20,983 bases of DNA from Chloroflexota bacterium (lineage in GTDB: Bacteria; Chloroflexota; Anaerolineae; Anaerolineales; DRMV01): NCBI GenBank assembly GCA_013153135.1, contig JAADFA010000043.1, forward strand, positions 1 through 20,983, read 5' to 3'. Within the stretch, counting starts at the first letter, position 1; each line of letters opens with the position of its first letter. Below, in pieces: positions 11,201 to 18,486 of the stretch. The notes below the pieces were generated by a model, which ran no database searches, had not been told where the DNA came from, and worked only from the letters and a program-made list of their open reading frames with translations. The translations under genes were made by a program, and so were the position numbers.

Positions 11201-11405
11201 AGATGGCGAGATCGCGCGGCGCTTCGGAGGTACAGGCCTGGGATTGGCCTTGGTACGCGAATATACCCAAGCCCTGGGCGGTGAAATCAGCTTGACGAGC
11301 CAGGTAGGCAAAGGGAGTGAATTTACCGTGTGGCTACCCGATGGAGGTCCGGAAACGAGGGCAAAAACTTCGCGGTCGGGCCCCCTCCCCGACCGCGAGC
11401 GTTAA
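8283..11405 (+). CDS. Orphan membrane sensor histidine kinase (7TM-PAS-GAF-PAS-GAF-HisKA-HATPase)
   Basis: A 1040-residue signalling kinase. Seven hydrophobic segments fill about residues 1-230, resembling the 7TM N-terminal region of bacterial histidine kinases. A PAS-like domain follows (about 240-350, MVFDAFDRLVWWNEEAERAL), then a weak GAF-like region (about 360-475). A second PAS domain (about 485-600, AVMVFNAQGQLVDMNHAAS) and a GAF domain (about 605-770) precede a coiled linker. The HisKA box is FISNVSHEMRTPLQAILGY with phospho-acceptor H803. The ATPase domain has the N box NLLSNAAKF (N918, N922), G1 DTGIGIP (D953) and G2 GGTGLGLAL (982-990). All catalytic motifs are intact. No receiver domain or response regulator is nearby. 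Domain boundaries are estimates. The start follows GTGAGGTG. The last codons contain the terminator of the convergent protoglobin gene. Confidence 0.9.
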   Translation: MFWISLYLAFCWISTFVALALWLFTWQRRHRLAYAAPWYLGMITASLLWSLSAIFSLTAPSPYLAYLSERIGEVGSGLVSLFFVLTLMSLWPKYHLWAVRLAVGGLLFHAFIHVYLSFLPVTAERLTLGDYSWWRIIRDDPTWERVLWVLLVYVPAVVGLWLYRRAYHRWWSARPRWVRIALSGIVTLILVGALLNILDVGVFGLLEIFPPSLWLLLLLVGVGILSLHYEMTPALSSEAVLRRIREGVMVFDAFDRLVWWNEEAERALHLEPQSHQYYPAEVVLRAWPDLLHVYHASTGQPVHLTLVMQGQPRHWEVVALNLVGSQDAPLGRVLVFYDLSEYRRMERTLAFRAETEALYRNLIHLGQGEVLDDDDLLRRAGALIYHRLHAFGLQGLAVYRASGERLAAWGEHNLCPPRLSDDVARAQDMPILMLEENGQRFGWLWYREASGPEGFPQRPVLQQAGHLLVQRLARQREERRLRLLHEVYMQMSDAVMVFNAQGQLVDMNHAASLLLGVPLIPSPTEIGLRLDQILTLSPQQRLEMERSLIQDGQWQAILPLRTPEGEERTVEVKLSRLRGGPLGVSTVAVLRDITEQEALRTALAHQRTLLEHLLRIARAVLEAPLSVQDMFHEAVRIGREVTSARDFGLILFKPDGTVRDVILALKDAEVSHDVARAWAHTLLQGGLLARVVQRPRPRYLRDLARCPWREPGHSMPWRSLVLIPLMTGSHVLGLFIAGHAAPRALKPADLAVLRGTAEILALGLTHAQLYEEQIRLAHERLLAKEQAERLREREERFISNVSHEMRTPLQAILGYLEWILRDTDPETPYRDLADDLQKVAQAAQTLKDFIDQLLDYQRARQTQSLHIVPVRVHDVVNEVVDLVQPLIARGQNTLVIDIIPVDLQLRTDPDKLRHILLNLLSNAAKFTRNGHITVRARAQMRRGTPGVTITVADTGIGIPAEAQQWIFEPFAQADGEIARRFGGTGLGLALVREYTQALGGEISLTSQVGKGSEFTVWLPDGGPETRAKTSRSGPLPDRER
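11366..11397 (-). terminator. Intrinsic terminator of the protoglobin gene, inside the kinase ORF
   Basis: CGCGGTCGGG (11371-11380) and CCCGACCGCG (11388-11397) form a perfect 10-bp stem with a seven-base loop. On the minus strand it is followed by AAG and five T residues. It starts five bases past the protoglobin stop codon, the right place for a terminator. On the plus strand the same DNA encodes the last residues of the histidine kinase and no T-run follows the stem. Confidence 0.7.
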
Positions 11406-11980
11406 GACGTGGCCGAAATCTGGGCTTTAATCTCGTCCAGCATGCGCTTGATCTCCATCTCCATCATGCGCTCGACCAGCGAAGGCCGTATCCCCGCGAC
11501 GCGTTCCATGGCCTGGATGTAGTTTTGGAAGTAGCCTTCCGCAATCAGCCCGGCAATAACGTCCGTTAGCCGCTTGAACGCGATAAATACCCGTTCTGCC
11601 TTCTCGACGTCGAAGGCGCGCAAGCAGCGATACAAAAACAACTGCTGCACGCGGCTCATCATGCCCAGCATGTACGTGTTGGGCACGTGCCGAGCAATAT
11701 GGACCAATCCCACATACCACTGCGTGCGCCAGAACTGGGCGCTTACGCGCGCGTGGACTACGTCCAGATACCAGGCGCGTAAGGTCTTCTCCCGCATTGG
11801 GCGCTCGTCCGGTCGGAATACTTTCGCCGTGGGTTCATATGAAAACAACACATCGTAGAACGCCTTCGCGATATCGTCGGCCCACTCCGAGGTGACAGGC
11901 GCGGTCTCACGGAGCAATTGCAGATCCTCCTCCCGCAAACCGGTGAGCACGGTGAGGTCTTTCAAGGCCTGTTCATCCAT
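11402..11980 (-). CDS. Single-domain protoglobin (haem gas-sensor-type globin)
   Basis: A 192-residue protein with the protoglobin/globin-coupled-sensor fold and no output domain. The helical pattern starts LTGLREEDLQLLRETAPV, and a YDVLFSYEPTAKVF segment follows. The proximal haem-ligand region is QWYVGLVHIARHVPNTYMLG with H94 as the likely iron ligand; this matches the (I/V)GxxH...xVPxxYxxG pattern of the family. Members bind O2, CO or NO; which ligand and what output apply here is unknown. A GAGGAGG site precedes the ATG at 11980. The gene faces the histidine kinase and shares the TTAA (11402-11405) in which both stops are encoded. A haem-signalling link with that kinase or the nearby cytochromes is an inference from position. 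Confidence 0.88.
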   Translation of the reverse strand: MDEQALKDLTVLTGLREEDLQLLRETAPVTSEWADDIAKAFYDVLFSYEPTAKVFRPDERPMREKTLRAWYLDVVHARVSAQFWRTQWYVGLVHIARHVPNTYMLGMMSRVQQLFLYRCLRAFDVEKAERVFIAFKRLTDVIAGLIAEGYFQNYIQAMERVAGIRPSLVERMMEMEIKRMLDEIKAQISATS

Positions 11981-12021
11981 AAAGCTCCTCCTCTAAGGTT
12001 TGGTGTTTCTCACCAGGGCCG

Positions 12022-12051
12022 ATTATACCGCATTTTCCAGGCGAGGGTTAA
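12022..12051 (-). promoter_or_regulatory. Promoter of the protoglobin gene
   Basis: On the minus strand a perfect TATAAT (12022-12027) lies 18 bases from TTAACC (12046-12051), a partial -35 match. The expected transcript start is near 12015, leaving a leader of about 35 bases before the start codon. Confidence 0.55.
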
Positions 12052-12055
12052 CCCT
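12044..12055. promoter_or_regulatory. Palindromic operator candidate over the protoglobin -35 box
   Basis: AGGGTTAACCCT is a perfect 12-base palindrome that covers the -35 element of the protoglobin promoter. A tandem duplicate of GATGATAT (12060-12067 and 12068-12075) lies directly upstream of it. Palindromes this size can arise by chance, so the operator role is tentative. Confidence 0.35.
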
Positions 12056-12123
12056 AGAGGATGATATGATGATATTGGCGAGCATCTCTCCTGTACCCTT
12101 GGATCAACGACGCGCGCACGGCG

Positions 12124-14187
12124 TCATGGGTAGGGTTCAATTTCCCACACGTGGACGTGGCCCTCGTCAATGGGCTGGTTGAGGTCGCGAATGAGCACGT
12201 TCAAGACCTGGACTGGCTGCGGCGCGGCCCAACGTAGGGTAAGCCAAGGTTGCTCGGGGCTGCCGCGATGTTCGACGGTCCAGGCTTCTTCGTTTCCCTC
12301 AGGGCTTGTAAGCCGCACGTACACCAGGGCCTGGGCGCCGCCGAGCTTGAGTCGTAGCCCGGCCAGGGTGACGGGGTTGTCCCAATGAACGATGAGGCGC
12401 ATGGGGTTTGCGCGAGCTGTACGGATGAGGGTATTGGGGTTGCCATCGAACGCATCCCCAATCCAGCCGATATCCAAGGGTGGGTAGGTCACCCGCGCGG
12501 GATGGCCGAAGACCTCTAGGCGTGCGGATTGGGGTTCTAACAAGGCTGCTCGCTCTTTTTCAACAATGCGCTCGAAGTCATCCGCATATTCCCACCAGAT
12601 AAAGTAGAAACCCGGCGTGCCGTCAGGATAGGGCAAAATCCGGTCCACTTCAATGCGGCGAAACTTATGCCGTTGGGCTTGCACTTGCGCCCATTCATCG
12701 CGCGTAATGACGTACAGGTACTGTGGACCCTCAAACACGCGACGTTGGAGCGCATCGCCCAGGCCGAGGATGGGCACCCGGGCTTGTTCCTCAGGCGTAA
12801 GGAAGTACGCGTGCAGGAGGTTAACCCCATTGGCCCAGTTCGGTGAAAGATAGATCGCTTCTAGCGTGGGATAATCCGCAAACGTATCACGGATAGCCCA
12901 GAAAACCCACGGCGCGCCATATTGCATCCCGTACAGGCCGTAGTTACGGAACCACAGAGGCCCGACCGTGAGTGCAAGGGTTGCGATGGTGAGATTCAGA
13001 CCGCCAAGCAGCCCGGCCACAAGCCGGGCTTGCCGTTGGGGCGCGCGTAGCCATGTCCATATTCGGGGCAGATCGCGCTCGAGCATCGTGAGCAGTCCGT
13101 GCGTTGTCCATATGGCCAGGGGGATGAGCGCGAACATCGCGCGTGTAATGGTGACATCGGCGAGCGCGGCGCCGAGCGGCGCGGTCAGGTACGCGAGCCA
13201 TACCAATCGCGCGCTCGCATCTTCGCGTGCCCGTTGTGCGTAGCGCCAGGCTCCGTAGGCGGTTAGCGGCGCGAACCAAAGCCCAACGTGCCCCCAGTGG
13301 TCCATAAGGTGCCGCGGCAGATCCGGGGGATGCATGCTGAACCAAAACCGGGGGTCCAGACCTGCGAGGTAAATCCTCCCAAAACGCAACAACTTTTCGT
13401 GTAGAGGAATGGGCGCGACCCAGTACGAACCCAGTCGCGCCAGATGTTCGCTTACGGTATGCGGGTATAGGCGCACGAAGCGCACGTAAGGCCAGGCGAG
13501 CAGTCCCGTGAGGAGCAAACCGCGTGTAACGGTACGGATGTGGCGTCGATGATGGTGTGCATCGAGCAGAAGAAGGGCCAAAACCGTGGCCGGGACCACC
13601 GCGCGGGCCGGGCTGTACGTGTAAAACGTCAGTCCTGCAAAAAGGAGAGCTGCATACAACCCGTGTGGCTTACCGTGGCGGTAGCGCGCGTAAAACCAAA
13701 GGGCCATGGCCCAAAAGGCCACGGCTTCAACCACTTCGAACGCGGTCCGGCTGTGCAGGAACCACGCGGGCATGGCTGAGAGTACTCCCACGCCCACCCA
13801 ACTGTACCGATGGCCATCGTAGGCCTGGGCCCAGCGTGCTACGACCCATGCCGCGAGGCCGCTGATGAGAATGGAGACGCCGCGGGTAGCCCAGATGCGT
13901 TTCCCCACGAGAAGGTAGGGCAGCACTTGTACGTAAACGCTGACGCCCAGGTTGTAAAAGTACACATTGCGAAAGAAAGTTGGTAAGAGCTCCCCACGGT
14001 CGCCTCGGAATCCGCGCTGTACCAACTGCTCCGCCAGCAAGGTTTGATTTGCCTCGTCACAAAAGAAGTACACCGGATAGTGATAAAGCCCAACAAAGCG
14101 CAGTGCCCAATACCCAAGCAAAGCTATGAGCAAAGGGCGGCGGAGCAACATGGTCCCGCGTGCCCGTATCCATCGGACGAACCTCAT
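12124..14187 (-). CDS. GT39/ArnT-like membrane glycosyltransferase with C-terminal beta domain
   Basis: A 687-residue polytopic protein of the GT-C fold, the dolichyl-phosphate-mannose protein mannosyltransferase/ArnT group. These enzymes transfer sugar from a polyprenyl-phosphate donor on the outer face of the membrane. After the first helix (LLIALLGYWALRFVGLYHY) comes the acidic pair D44-E45 in FFCDEANQ, the usual catalytic loop position. About ten more hydrophobic helices extend to about residue 440. The soluble C-terminal part (about 450-687) includes a likely beta-sandwich that resembles discoidin/carbohydrate-binding modules (VTLAGLRLKLGG...VYVRL). Acceptor and donor are unknown. The ATG at 14187 overlaps the murB stop as ATGA and has an AGGAG site inside murB. 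An open frame runs 217 codons further upstream, but it is the wrong frame of murB. It is the last gene of the minus-strand run. Confidence 0.82.
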   Translation of the reverse strand: MRFVRWIRARGTMLLRRPLLIALLGYWALRFVGLYHYPVYFFCDEANQTLLAEQLVQRGFRGDRGELLPTFFRNVYFYNLGVSVYVQVLPYLLVGKRIWATRGVSILISGLAAWVVARWAQAYDGHRYSWVGVGVLSAMPAWFLHSRTAFEVVEAVAFWAMALWFYARYRHGKPHGLYAALLFAGLTFYTYSPARAVVPATVLALLLLDAHHHRRHIRTVTRGLLLTGLLAWPYVRFVRLYPHTVSEHLARLGSYWVAPIPLHEKLLRFGRIYLAGLDPRFWFSMHPPDLPRHLMDHWGHVGLWFAPLTAYGAWRYAQRAREDASARLVWLAYLTAPLGAALADVTITRAMFALIPLAIWTTHGLLTMLERDLPRIWTWLRAPQRQARLVAGLLGGLNLTIATLALTVGPLWFRNYGLYGMQYGAPWVFWAIRDTFADYPTLEAIYLSPNWANGVNLLHAYFLTPEEQARVPILGLGDALQRRVFEGPQYLYVITRDEWAQVQAQRHKFRRIEVDRILPYPDGTPGFYFIWWEYADDFERIVEKERAALLEPQSARLEVFGHPARVTYPPLDIGWIGDAFDGNPNTLIRTARANPMRLIVHWDNPVTLAGLRLKLGGAQALVYVRLTSPEGNEEAWTVEHRGSPEQPWLTLRWAAPQPVQVLNVLIRDLNQPIDEGHVHVWEIEPYP

Positions 14188-15170
14188 GCCAATACTCCTG
14201 CACACGCGCGCAGATGGTGCGGCCAGCGGCCGAGGAGCTGGATTTCGGGCTCGAGCCAGATGTGAAAGCGTTCCCACACTGTGCGCCGGACGAGGCACAT
14301 CAAGCGCGCGTAATCGCGCGCGGTGCCACCGCCTAGGTGGATGAAGAAGTTCGCGTGCTGCGGGCTGACCATGACCCCACCGATGCGGGTGCCTTTGAGC
14401 CCGGCCGCGTCGATGAGCCGTCCCGCATAATCGCCCGGAGGGTTTTTGAAAATGGAGCCCAGGCTCGCGCCCTGGGGCTGGCTGCGGCGGCGGCGTTCGT
14501 GGAGCGCGGCCAGCTGCGCGCGTAACACGTCCGGATCTCCGGCGCGGAGCCGGAATGCAGCCCCGATCACCACGCCCGGCAACGCGCCGGTCTTGAGCGC
14601 GCTGGTTCGGTAGTCCATGGCCAGTTCCGCCGCGGTGAGGCGCTCGACGCGGCCGTCGTGCAGGAGTACGTCGGCCCAGAGCAAGCTCGAAGCCACGTCG
14701 CCGCCGTACGCGCCCGCGTTGCCCACGACTGCGCCGCCCACGGTGCCCGGGATGCCCGCGGCCCAGGTAAGGCCATCCAGCCCCTGCGCGATCGCGCGGC
14801 GCGCCAGTCCGCCGAAGGACGCACCGCTCTCGGCCCACACTGCGGGCTTGCCCTCGTGCTCGAAAAAGCGCGTTCCCCGGGCCCGGTTGAGTACCACCAC
14901 GCCCTCGATGCCTTCATCCGCGATAAGTACGTTGGACCCACCGCCCAAAATGCGATAAGGCACGCGGCGCTCTTGCAACCATTGCACCGCACGCGTCAGT
15001 TGCGCGCGCGAGGTCACAGTGAGTACCGCGTCGGCCGGGCCCCCCAGCCGCGCCGCGGTCCATGCCGCAAGGGGGACATCAAAGCGCACATCCTGGCCGA
15101 AGGTCGCGCGCAGCTCCGCGCGTACCTCGGATGTTAGGGGGGGGGCCGGGTTGGAGCGCGTGGGTGTCAT
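14184..15170 (-). CDS. murB: UDP-N-acetylenolpyruvoylglucosamine reductase MurB
   Basis: This 328-residue FAD enzyme reduces UDP-GlcNAc-enolpyruvate with NADPH to UDP-MurNAc, the second committed step of peptidoglycan synthesis. FAD-binding motifs are RILGGGSNVLIADEGIEG (about 73-90) and WAAGIPGTVGGAVVGNAGAYGG (136-157, shown here across two strands of the fold). The catalytic proton-donor serine is S239 in GSIFKNP. The conserved glutamate is E309 in EPEIQLLG, and YRTS (187-190) carries the conserved arginine. Its start is 9 bases after the murC stop. No strong ribosome-binding site is visible, so translation is probably coupled. The end overlaps the glycosyltransferase start by four bases. 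Confidence 0.96.
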   Translation of the reverse strand: MTPTRSNPAPPLTSEVRAELRATFGQDVRFDVPLAAWTAARLGGPADAVLTVTSRAQLTRAVQWLQERRVPYRILGGGSNVLIADEGIEGVVVLNRARGTRFFEHEGKPAVWAESGASFGGLARRAIAQGLDGLTWAAGIPGTVGGAVVGNAGAYGGDVASSLLWADVLLHDGRVERLTAAELAMDYRTSALKTGALPGVVIGAAFRLRAGDPDVLRAQLAALHERRRRSQPQGASLGSIFKNPPGDYAGRLIDAAGLKGTRIGGVMVSPQHANFFIHLGGGTARDYARLMCLVRRTVWERFHIWLEPEIQLLGRWPHHLRACAGVLA

Positions 15171-15179
15171 GGCTTCGCA

Positions 15180-16520
15180 TCAGGATAGGCCAAGGCGCGT
15201 GAGCACCTGGGGCAAGTCACCTGCGGAGAGCAGCACCACGGCCGCGGGCGGTTGAATGGCTCGCAGGGCGTTGGCCACGCTTTCCAGATCGGCTGCATAG
15301 TGCACGCGGGGATGTTGGATCGCGCGGGCAATGGCCTGGCCCGAGACACCGGCTAATGGTGCCTCGCGAGCCGCGTAGATTTCGCTCACGATTACGTGAT
15401 CCGCGGCTTCGAACGCGCGGATGAATGCATCCCACAGCGCGCGGACGCGGGTGTAAGTGTGAGGTTGCCATACAGCCCAAAGCGCGCGATCGGGGTAACG
15501 CTCACGCGCGGCTGCGAGGGTCGCGCGGATCTCGGTGGGATGATGCGCGTAGTCGTTGACCCACGCGATGCCGTCTTGATCCGCGACCACGGTGAAACGT
15601 CGACCCGCGCCCGGGAAGGTGGCCAGCCCGCGCGCGGCCGCGTTCACATCCAGCCCCAAGTGATGCACCACCGCGAGCGCGGCCAGGGCATTGGCCACGT
15701 TGTGCCGACCGGGGACGGTCAGCTGCACCTGAGCGAGCGCTTGGCGCCGGTGCCGCAACACGAAACGGTAGCCCACGCCGGTCCATTGCACTTCGTCGGC
15801 CCAATAGTCCGCGCGGTCATCCCAGCCGAAGGTGAGGACGGGCTGCCGTGGAGGATGGTCATGCAAAAGGCGTTGCACACCGGGGTCAAAGGCCGCGACC
15901 ACCAACGCACGCTGCACCCGGTCCACAAATCCCGCGAACGCGCGCGCGTACGCGTCCCAGGTGGGGAAAAGGTCCGGGTGGTCGAGTTCCAGGGTGGTGA
16001 GGACCGCGACCTCGGGCGTAAGGCCCCAAAACATATGGTCATACTCATCGGCCTCGATGACGAACCACGGGCTTTGGCCCAAACGCACGTTGCCCCACGG
16101 GGGAACCTCGCCACCGATAAGCGCGGTAGGGTCTTGCCCCGCGGCGGCCAAGGCCCACGCGAGCATCGCGGTGGTGGTTGTTTTGCCGTGGGTCCCGGCG
16201 ACGGCCAGGGTGCGGTAGCCCTGGGTCAAGGTGGGCAGGAATTCGCGGCGGGTGAGCACGGGGATCCCAGCCGCGCGCGCGGCCTGGACTTCGGGATGGT
16301 CTGCGGGCAGGGCTGAGGTGCGCAGCACCAAGTCGACGCCGCTCCGTAGGTGGGCTGGATCGTGCCCTATATGGACGTTCATACCCTGGGCCCGCAGTGC
16401 GTCCAAGGTCGGTGAGGCCTGCCGGTCGCAACCGCTCACCTGCCACCCGCGCGCGTGCAGCAGCCGCGCGATGGCCGAAAGTCCTGTCCCACCGATGCCG
16501 ATGAGATGGATACGGCGCAT
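15180..16520 (-). CDS. murC: UDP-N-acetylmuramate--L-alanine ligase MurC
   Basis: A 446-residue cytoplasmic Mur ligase that adds L-alanine to UDP-MurNAc with ATP. The N-terminal Rossmann motif is HLIGIGGTGLSAIARLL. The ATP-binding loop is GTHGKTTTT (109-117). EADEYD (156-161) and LELDHPD with H181 are the metal- and nucleotide-binding motifs of the family, and WVNDYAHHPTEI lies near residue 310. The length is normal. The ATG at 16520 is 18 bases after the bioY stop, with a GGAGG very close to the start. Together with murB it makes the usual murCB pair of many bacteria. Confidence 0.96.
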   Translation of the reverse strand: MRRIHLIGIGGTGLSAIARLLHARGWQVSGCDRQASPTLDALRAQGMNVHIGHDPAHLRSGVDLVLRTSALPADHPEVQAARAAGIPVLTRREFLPTLTQGYRTLAVAGTHGKTTTTAMLAWALAAAGQDPTALIGGEVPPWGNVRLGQSPWFVIEADEYDHMFWGLTPEVAVLTTLELDHPDLFPTWDAYARAFAGFVDRVQRALVVAAFDPGVQRLLHDHPPRQPVLTFGWDDRADYWADEVQWTGVGYRFVLRHRRQALAQVQLTVPGRHNVANALAALAVVHHLGLDVNAAARGLATFPGAGRRFTVVADQDGIAWVNDYAHHPTEIRATLAAARERYPDRALWAVWQPHTYTRVRALWDAFIRAFEAADHVIVSEIYAAREAPLAGVSGQAIARAIQHPRVHYAADLESVANALRAIQPPAAVVLLSAGDLPQVLTRLGLS

Positions 16521-16538
16521 GGCCTCCGTCCGCTTAGG

Positions 16539-17084
16539 TTAGATCCGGGGTCGCAGTTCGCGCACTAGCCACGCGGCCAGCACAGCTTTGAAGGTATCGC
16601 CGGGCAAGAAGGGCGCCACGCCTGCGGCCCATACGCGCGACCATCCCACATAGCCCGCGAGCCAGACCACGCCCAGCGCGTACAGCGCGACCTCAGCCAG
16701 CGCGAACGCGAGCATATAAGCCCAGAACCCACGGCGGCTCCAGCGTTGCACCAGCCAGCCCGCGACCCATGCCATCGCGAGGAAGCCCAGCAAGTACCCA
16801 CCTGTGGGGCCGAGGAACGCGGCCAGGCCACCCCCCGAGGCGAACACGGGCAGCCCCAGTAAACCTTCCAGCAGGTAAGCGGCGACCGACGTGACCGCCA
16901 GCCTGGGCCCCCACCAACCCGCGAGCAGTAGCACGCCAAAGGTCTGCCCCGTGATGGGGACCGGGCTCCAGGGCACGGGCACCTGCACGCGAGCCAGCGC
17001 GGCCAAAAGGCCACTACCGATGACCGCGAGCCAGAGATCTGAGCGCACTAGGGTGCGTTCCCACGCGGGCAAGCGTAATGTCAT
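16539..17084 (-). CDS. bioY: BioY biotin transporter, ECF S-component
   Basis: A 181-residue membrane protein that binds biotin for uptake, usually with an EcfA/EcfT energising module. It has about six hydrophobic segments. Family hallmarks are visible: LARVQVPVPWSPVPITGQTFGVLLLAG near the N terminus (spread over about residues 30-56), the GGLAAFLGPTGGYLLGF segment and the C-terminal PFLPGDTFKAVLAAWL. No ecfA or ecfT gene is in the window. The start at 17084 follows AGGAGG seven bases upstream; the much longer open frame upstream of it is a wrong frame of the TldE-like gene. The gene begins four bases after that gene's stop. Confidence 0.93.
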   Translation of the reverse strand: MTLRLPAWERTLVRSDLWLAVIGSGLLAALARVQVPVPWSPVPITGQTFGVLLLAGWWGPRLAVTSVAAYLLEGLLGLPVFASGGGLAAFLGPTGGYLLGFLAMAWVAGWLVQRWSRRGFWAYMLAFALAEVALYALGVVWLAGYVGWSRVWAAGVAPFLPGDTFKAVLAAWLVRELRPRI

Positions 17085-17088
17085 GCTC

Positions 17089-18486
17089 TTACCTCCTGGA
17101 GAAGTGGCCTCGCGCGTCGCGCGAGGATTGTACCATGCTGCGCGTAGGTCCCATGGGTAGCTCGTCCACAAGTATCGCGGGGGTCCATGCTCCACGCCAG
17201 AAGTCGTGCGCAAGCCATCGCGCGCGATCCGCGACGTGACGTACGCGCGCGAACACCAAAGGCACGTCAATCTGCAAGGCAAGGTCCGGCGACCAATGGG
17301 CCCGTCGCCCATGTGCGATCCACCACACGCCATCCCGTGTAACCGCGAAGACACGCCCCTGCCGCGGGTCGAGGGCACGGATGTAGCCCAGGCGTCGGAT
17401 GACCATGCCCTGCCCCATGGTGGATACGAGGGTGGCTTCGGGCACGGGTTGGGCCCCGCGCAACACCAGGTGCCGCGGGAAAGGCAGCCTTGGCCGGGCG
17501 GATGGGGGCCATCCGTGCCCGGTGGGGCGTTGGCCCGCGCGCGCGGCCGAGGCCCGATGGTGCGTAACCGGCCCGACCACGCCGTGTTGCACCAGCGCGA
17601 GGGGACGCCGCGCGACGCCTTCGCCATCAAAGGGTTCGGGCGCGCCTACGGGCATCAGTGGGTCATCCCATAGATCGAGGATCGCCGCGAACGCGCGCGT
17701 GCCCTGGCGCCCGAGCAACCAGCTATGCCCGCGTTGGACCGCGGGCGCGGCCCAGCCCGGTGCGAGCGCGTGCAGCAGGGCCGCGACGGCCTCGGGCAAC
17801 AATACCGCGGGCACGCGAGGGGGGAGGCGGTCCGGCGTGGCGCTCATCCGCCGGGGGAGCCAAGCCAGCACGTCCTCCGCGGCGTGCGCGAGGAGTGCTT
17901 CGGCCTGGTCTGGCCAATGCCACCCGGCGTGGCTCCACGCCGCGGTAGCACCATCCCGGGCCACGGCGACGGCCACGCGGAAGAAGGTGCCTTGATGCCC
18001 CAGCGGCGCGGCGTCGGTCGCAGCCCAGCACGTCCGTCGCGCGTGCAGGTGCCATGTCGCATGGACCTGGACGTCTGTCCGCGCGGTGTGTCGCGCGAGC
18101 GCTCGCCATGCCGCGCGAAGGCGCGCTATCCCACGGGGCTGGATCAGCTCCTCGTCCCACGCGTGCACCCTGGGATAGGGACCAATGGGCGGTCGGGCGG
18201 GCGGTGCTCCGGCCCGTGGGTACAGCACGCGGCGGGCCTGGTCGAGGGCTGTGGATGGAGGCAGGGGCCACGGAAGTACCGCGAGCCCGCGTGCGGTAGG
18301 GGTGTCGACTACGATATCGACCCGCGCGTGCCAGCTAATGCTGTGTTGTGCAGGCTCGCGTTGCCCTTCAAGGTGCTGGATGTGATGGACCTCGACGAAA
18401 ACCTCCACACGTTCGGTGCTATGGGCGGCTCGAAGCACCTCAGCCGTCCAATCGCAGAGTGTGGTGAGGGGTGGAAGTTCGTTCAT
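17089..18486 (-). CDS. TldE/PmbA-like protein (non-catalytic TldD-family partner)
   Basis: A 465-residue divergent member of the TldD/PmbA family. In the known system TldD (HExxxH metal site) and TldE form a heterodimeric peptidase that processes modified peptides such as microcins. The C-terminal half carries the family's conserved core: DPLMPVGAPEPFDGEG with FDGEG at 286-290, then the LVQHGVVGPVTHHRASAARAG segment with TGHG, and the late GxxVxxLxG and strand patterns. No HExxxH motif is present, which fits TldE rather than TldD. No tldD gene is in the window. The N-terminal half is poorly conserved. The start is taken at 18486, where ATG overlaps the cobU stop as ATGA. The protein is unusually rich in Ala, Arg, His and Pro. 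Confidence 0.7.
   Translation of the reverse strand: MNELPPLTTLCDWTAEVLRAAHSTERVEVFVEVHHIQHLEGQREPAQHSISWHARVDIVVDTPTARGLAVLPWPLPPSTALDQARRVLYPRAGAPPARPPIGPYPRVHAWDEELIQPRGIARLRAAWRALARHTARTDVQVHATWHLHARRTCWAATDAAPLGHQGTFFRVAVAVARDGATAAWSHAGWHWPDQAEALLAHAAEDVLAWLPRRMSATPDRLPPRVPAVLLPEAVAALLHALAPGWAAPAVQRGHSWLLGRQGTRAFAAILDLWDDPLMPVGAPEPFDGEGVARRPLALVQHGVVGPVTHHRASAARAGQRPTGHGWPPSARPRLPFPRHLVLRGAQPVPEATLVSTMGQGMVIRRLGYIRALDPRQGRVFAVTRDGVWWIAHGRRAHWSPDLALQIDVPLVFARVRHVADRARWLAHDFWRGAWTPAILVDELPMGPTRSMVQSSRDARGHFSRR
17108..17135 (-). promoter_or_regulatory. Candidate internal bioY promoter with an adjoining palindrome
   Basis: On the minus strand TGG-TACAAT (17127-17135) fits an extended -10 box, without a clear -35. 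Directly downstream lies cctcgcgcgtcgcgcgagg (17108-17126), a perfect 9-1-9 inverted repeat covering the expected transcript start. It lies within the last codons of the TldE-like gene. It does not match the BirA, BioR or BioQ operators as I know them. Confidence 0.35.

Noticed and set aside
14188..14838. A 217-codon in-frame extension of the GT39 glycosyltransferase into murB
   Set aside because: The extension is Arg/Gly/Pro-rich nonsense in a wrong frame of murB. The true start has a ribosome-binding site and an ATGA overlap with the murB stop.
15396..16316. A 306-codon plus-strand open frame opposite murC
   Set aside because: It is an antisense shadow with compositionally odd, Arg/Gly/His-rich content.
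17085..17630. A long N-terminal extension of bioY
   Set aside because: It lies antiphase within the TldE-like gene; the BioY fold begins at the ATG at 17084, which has a strong ribosome-binding site.
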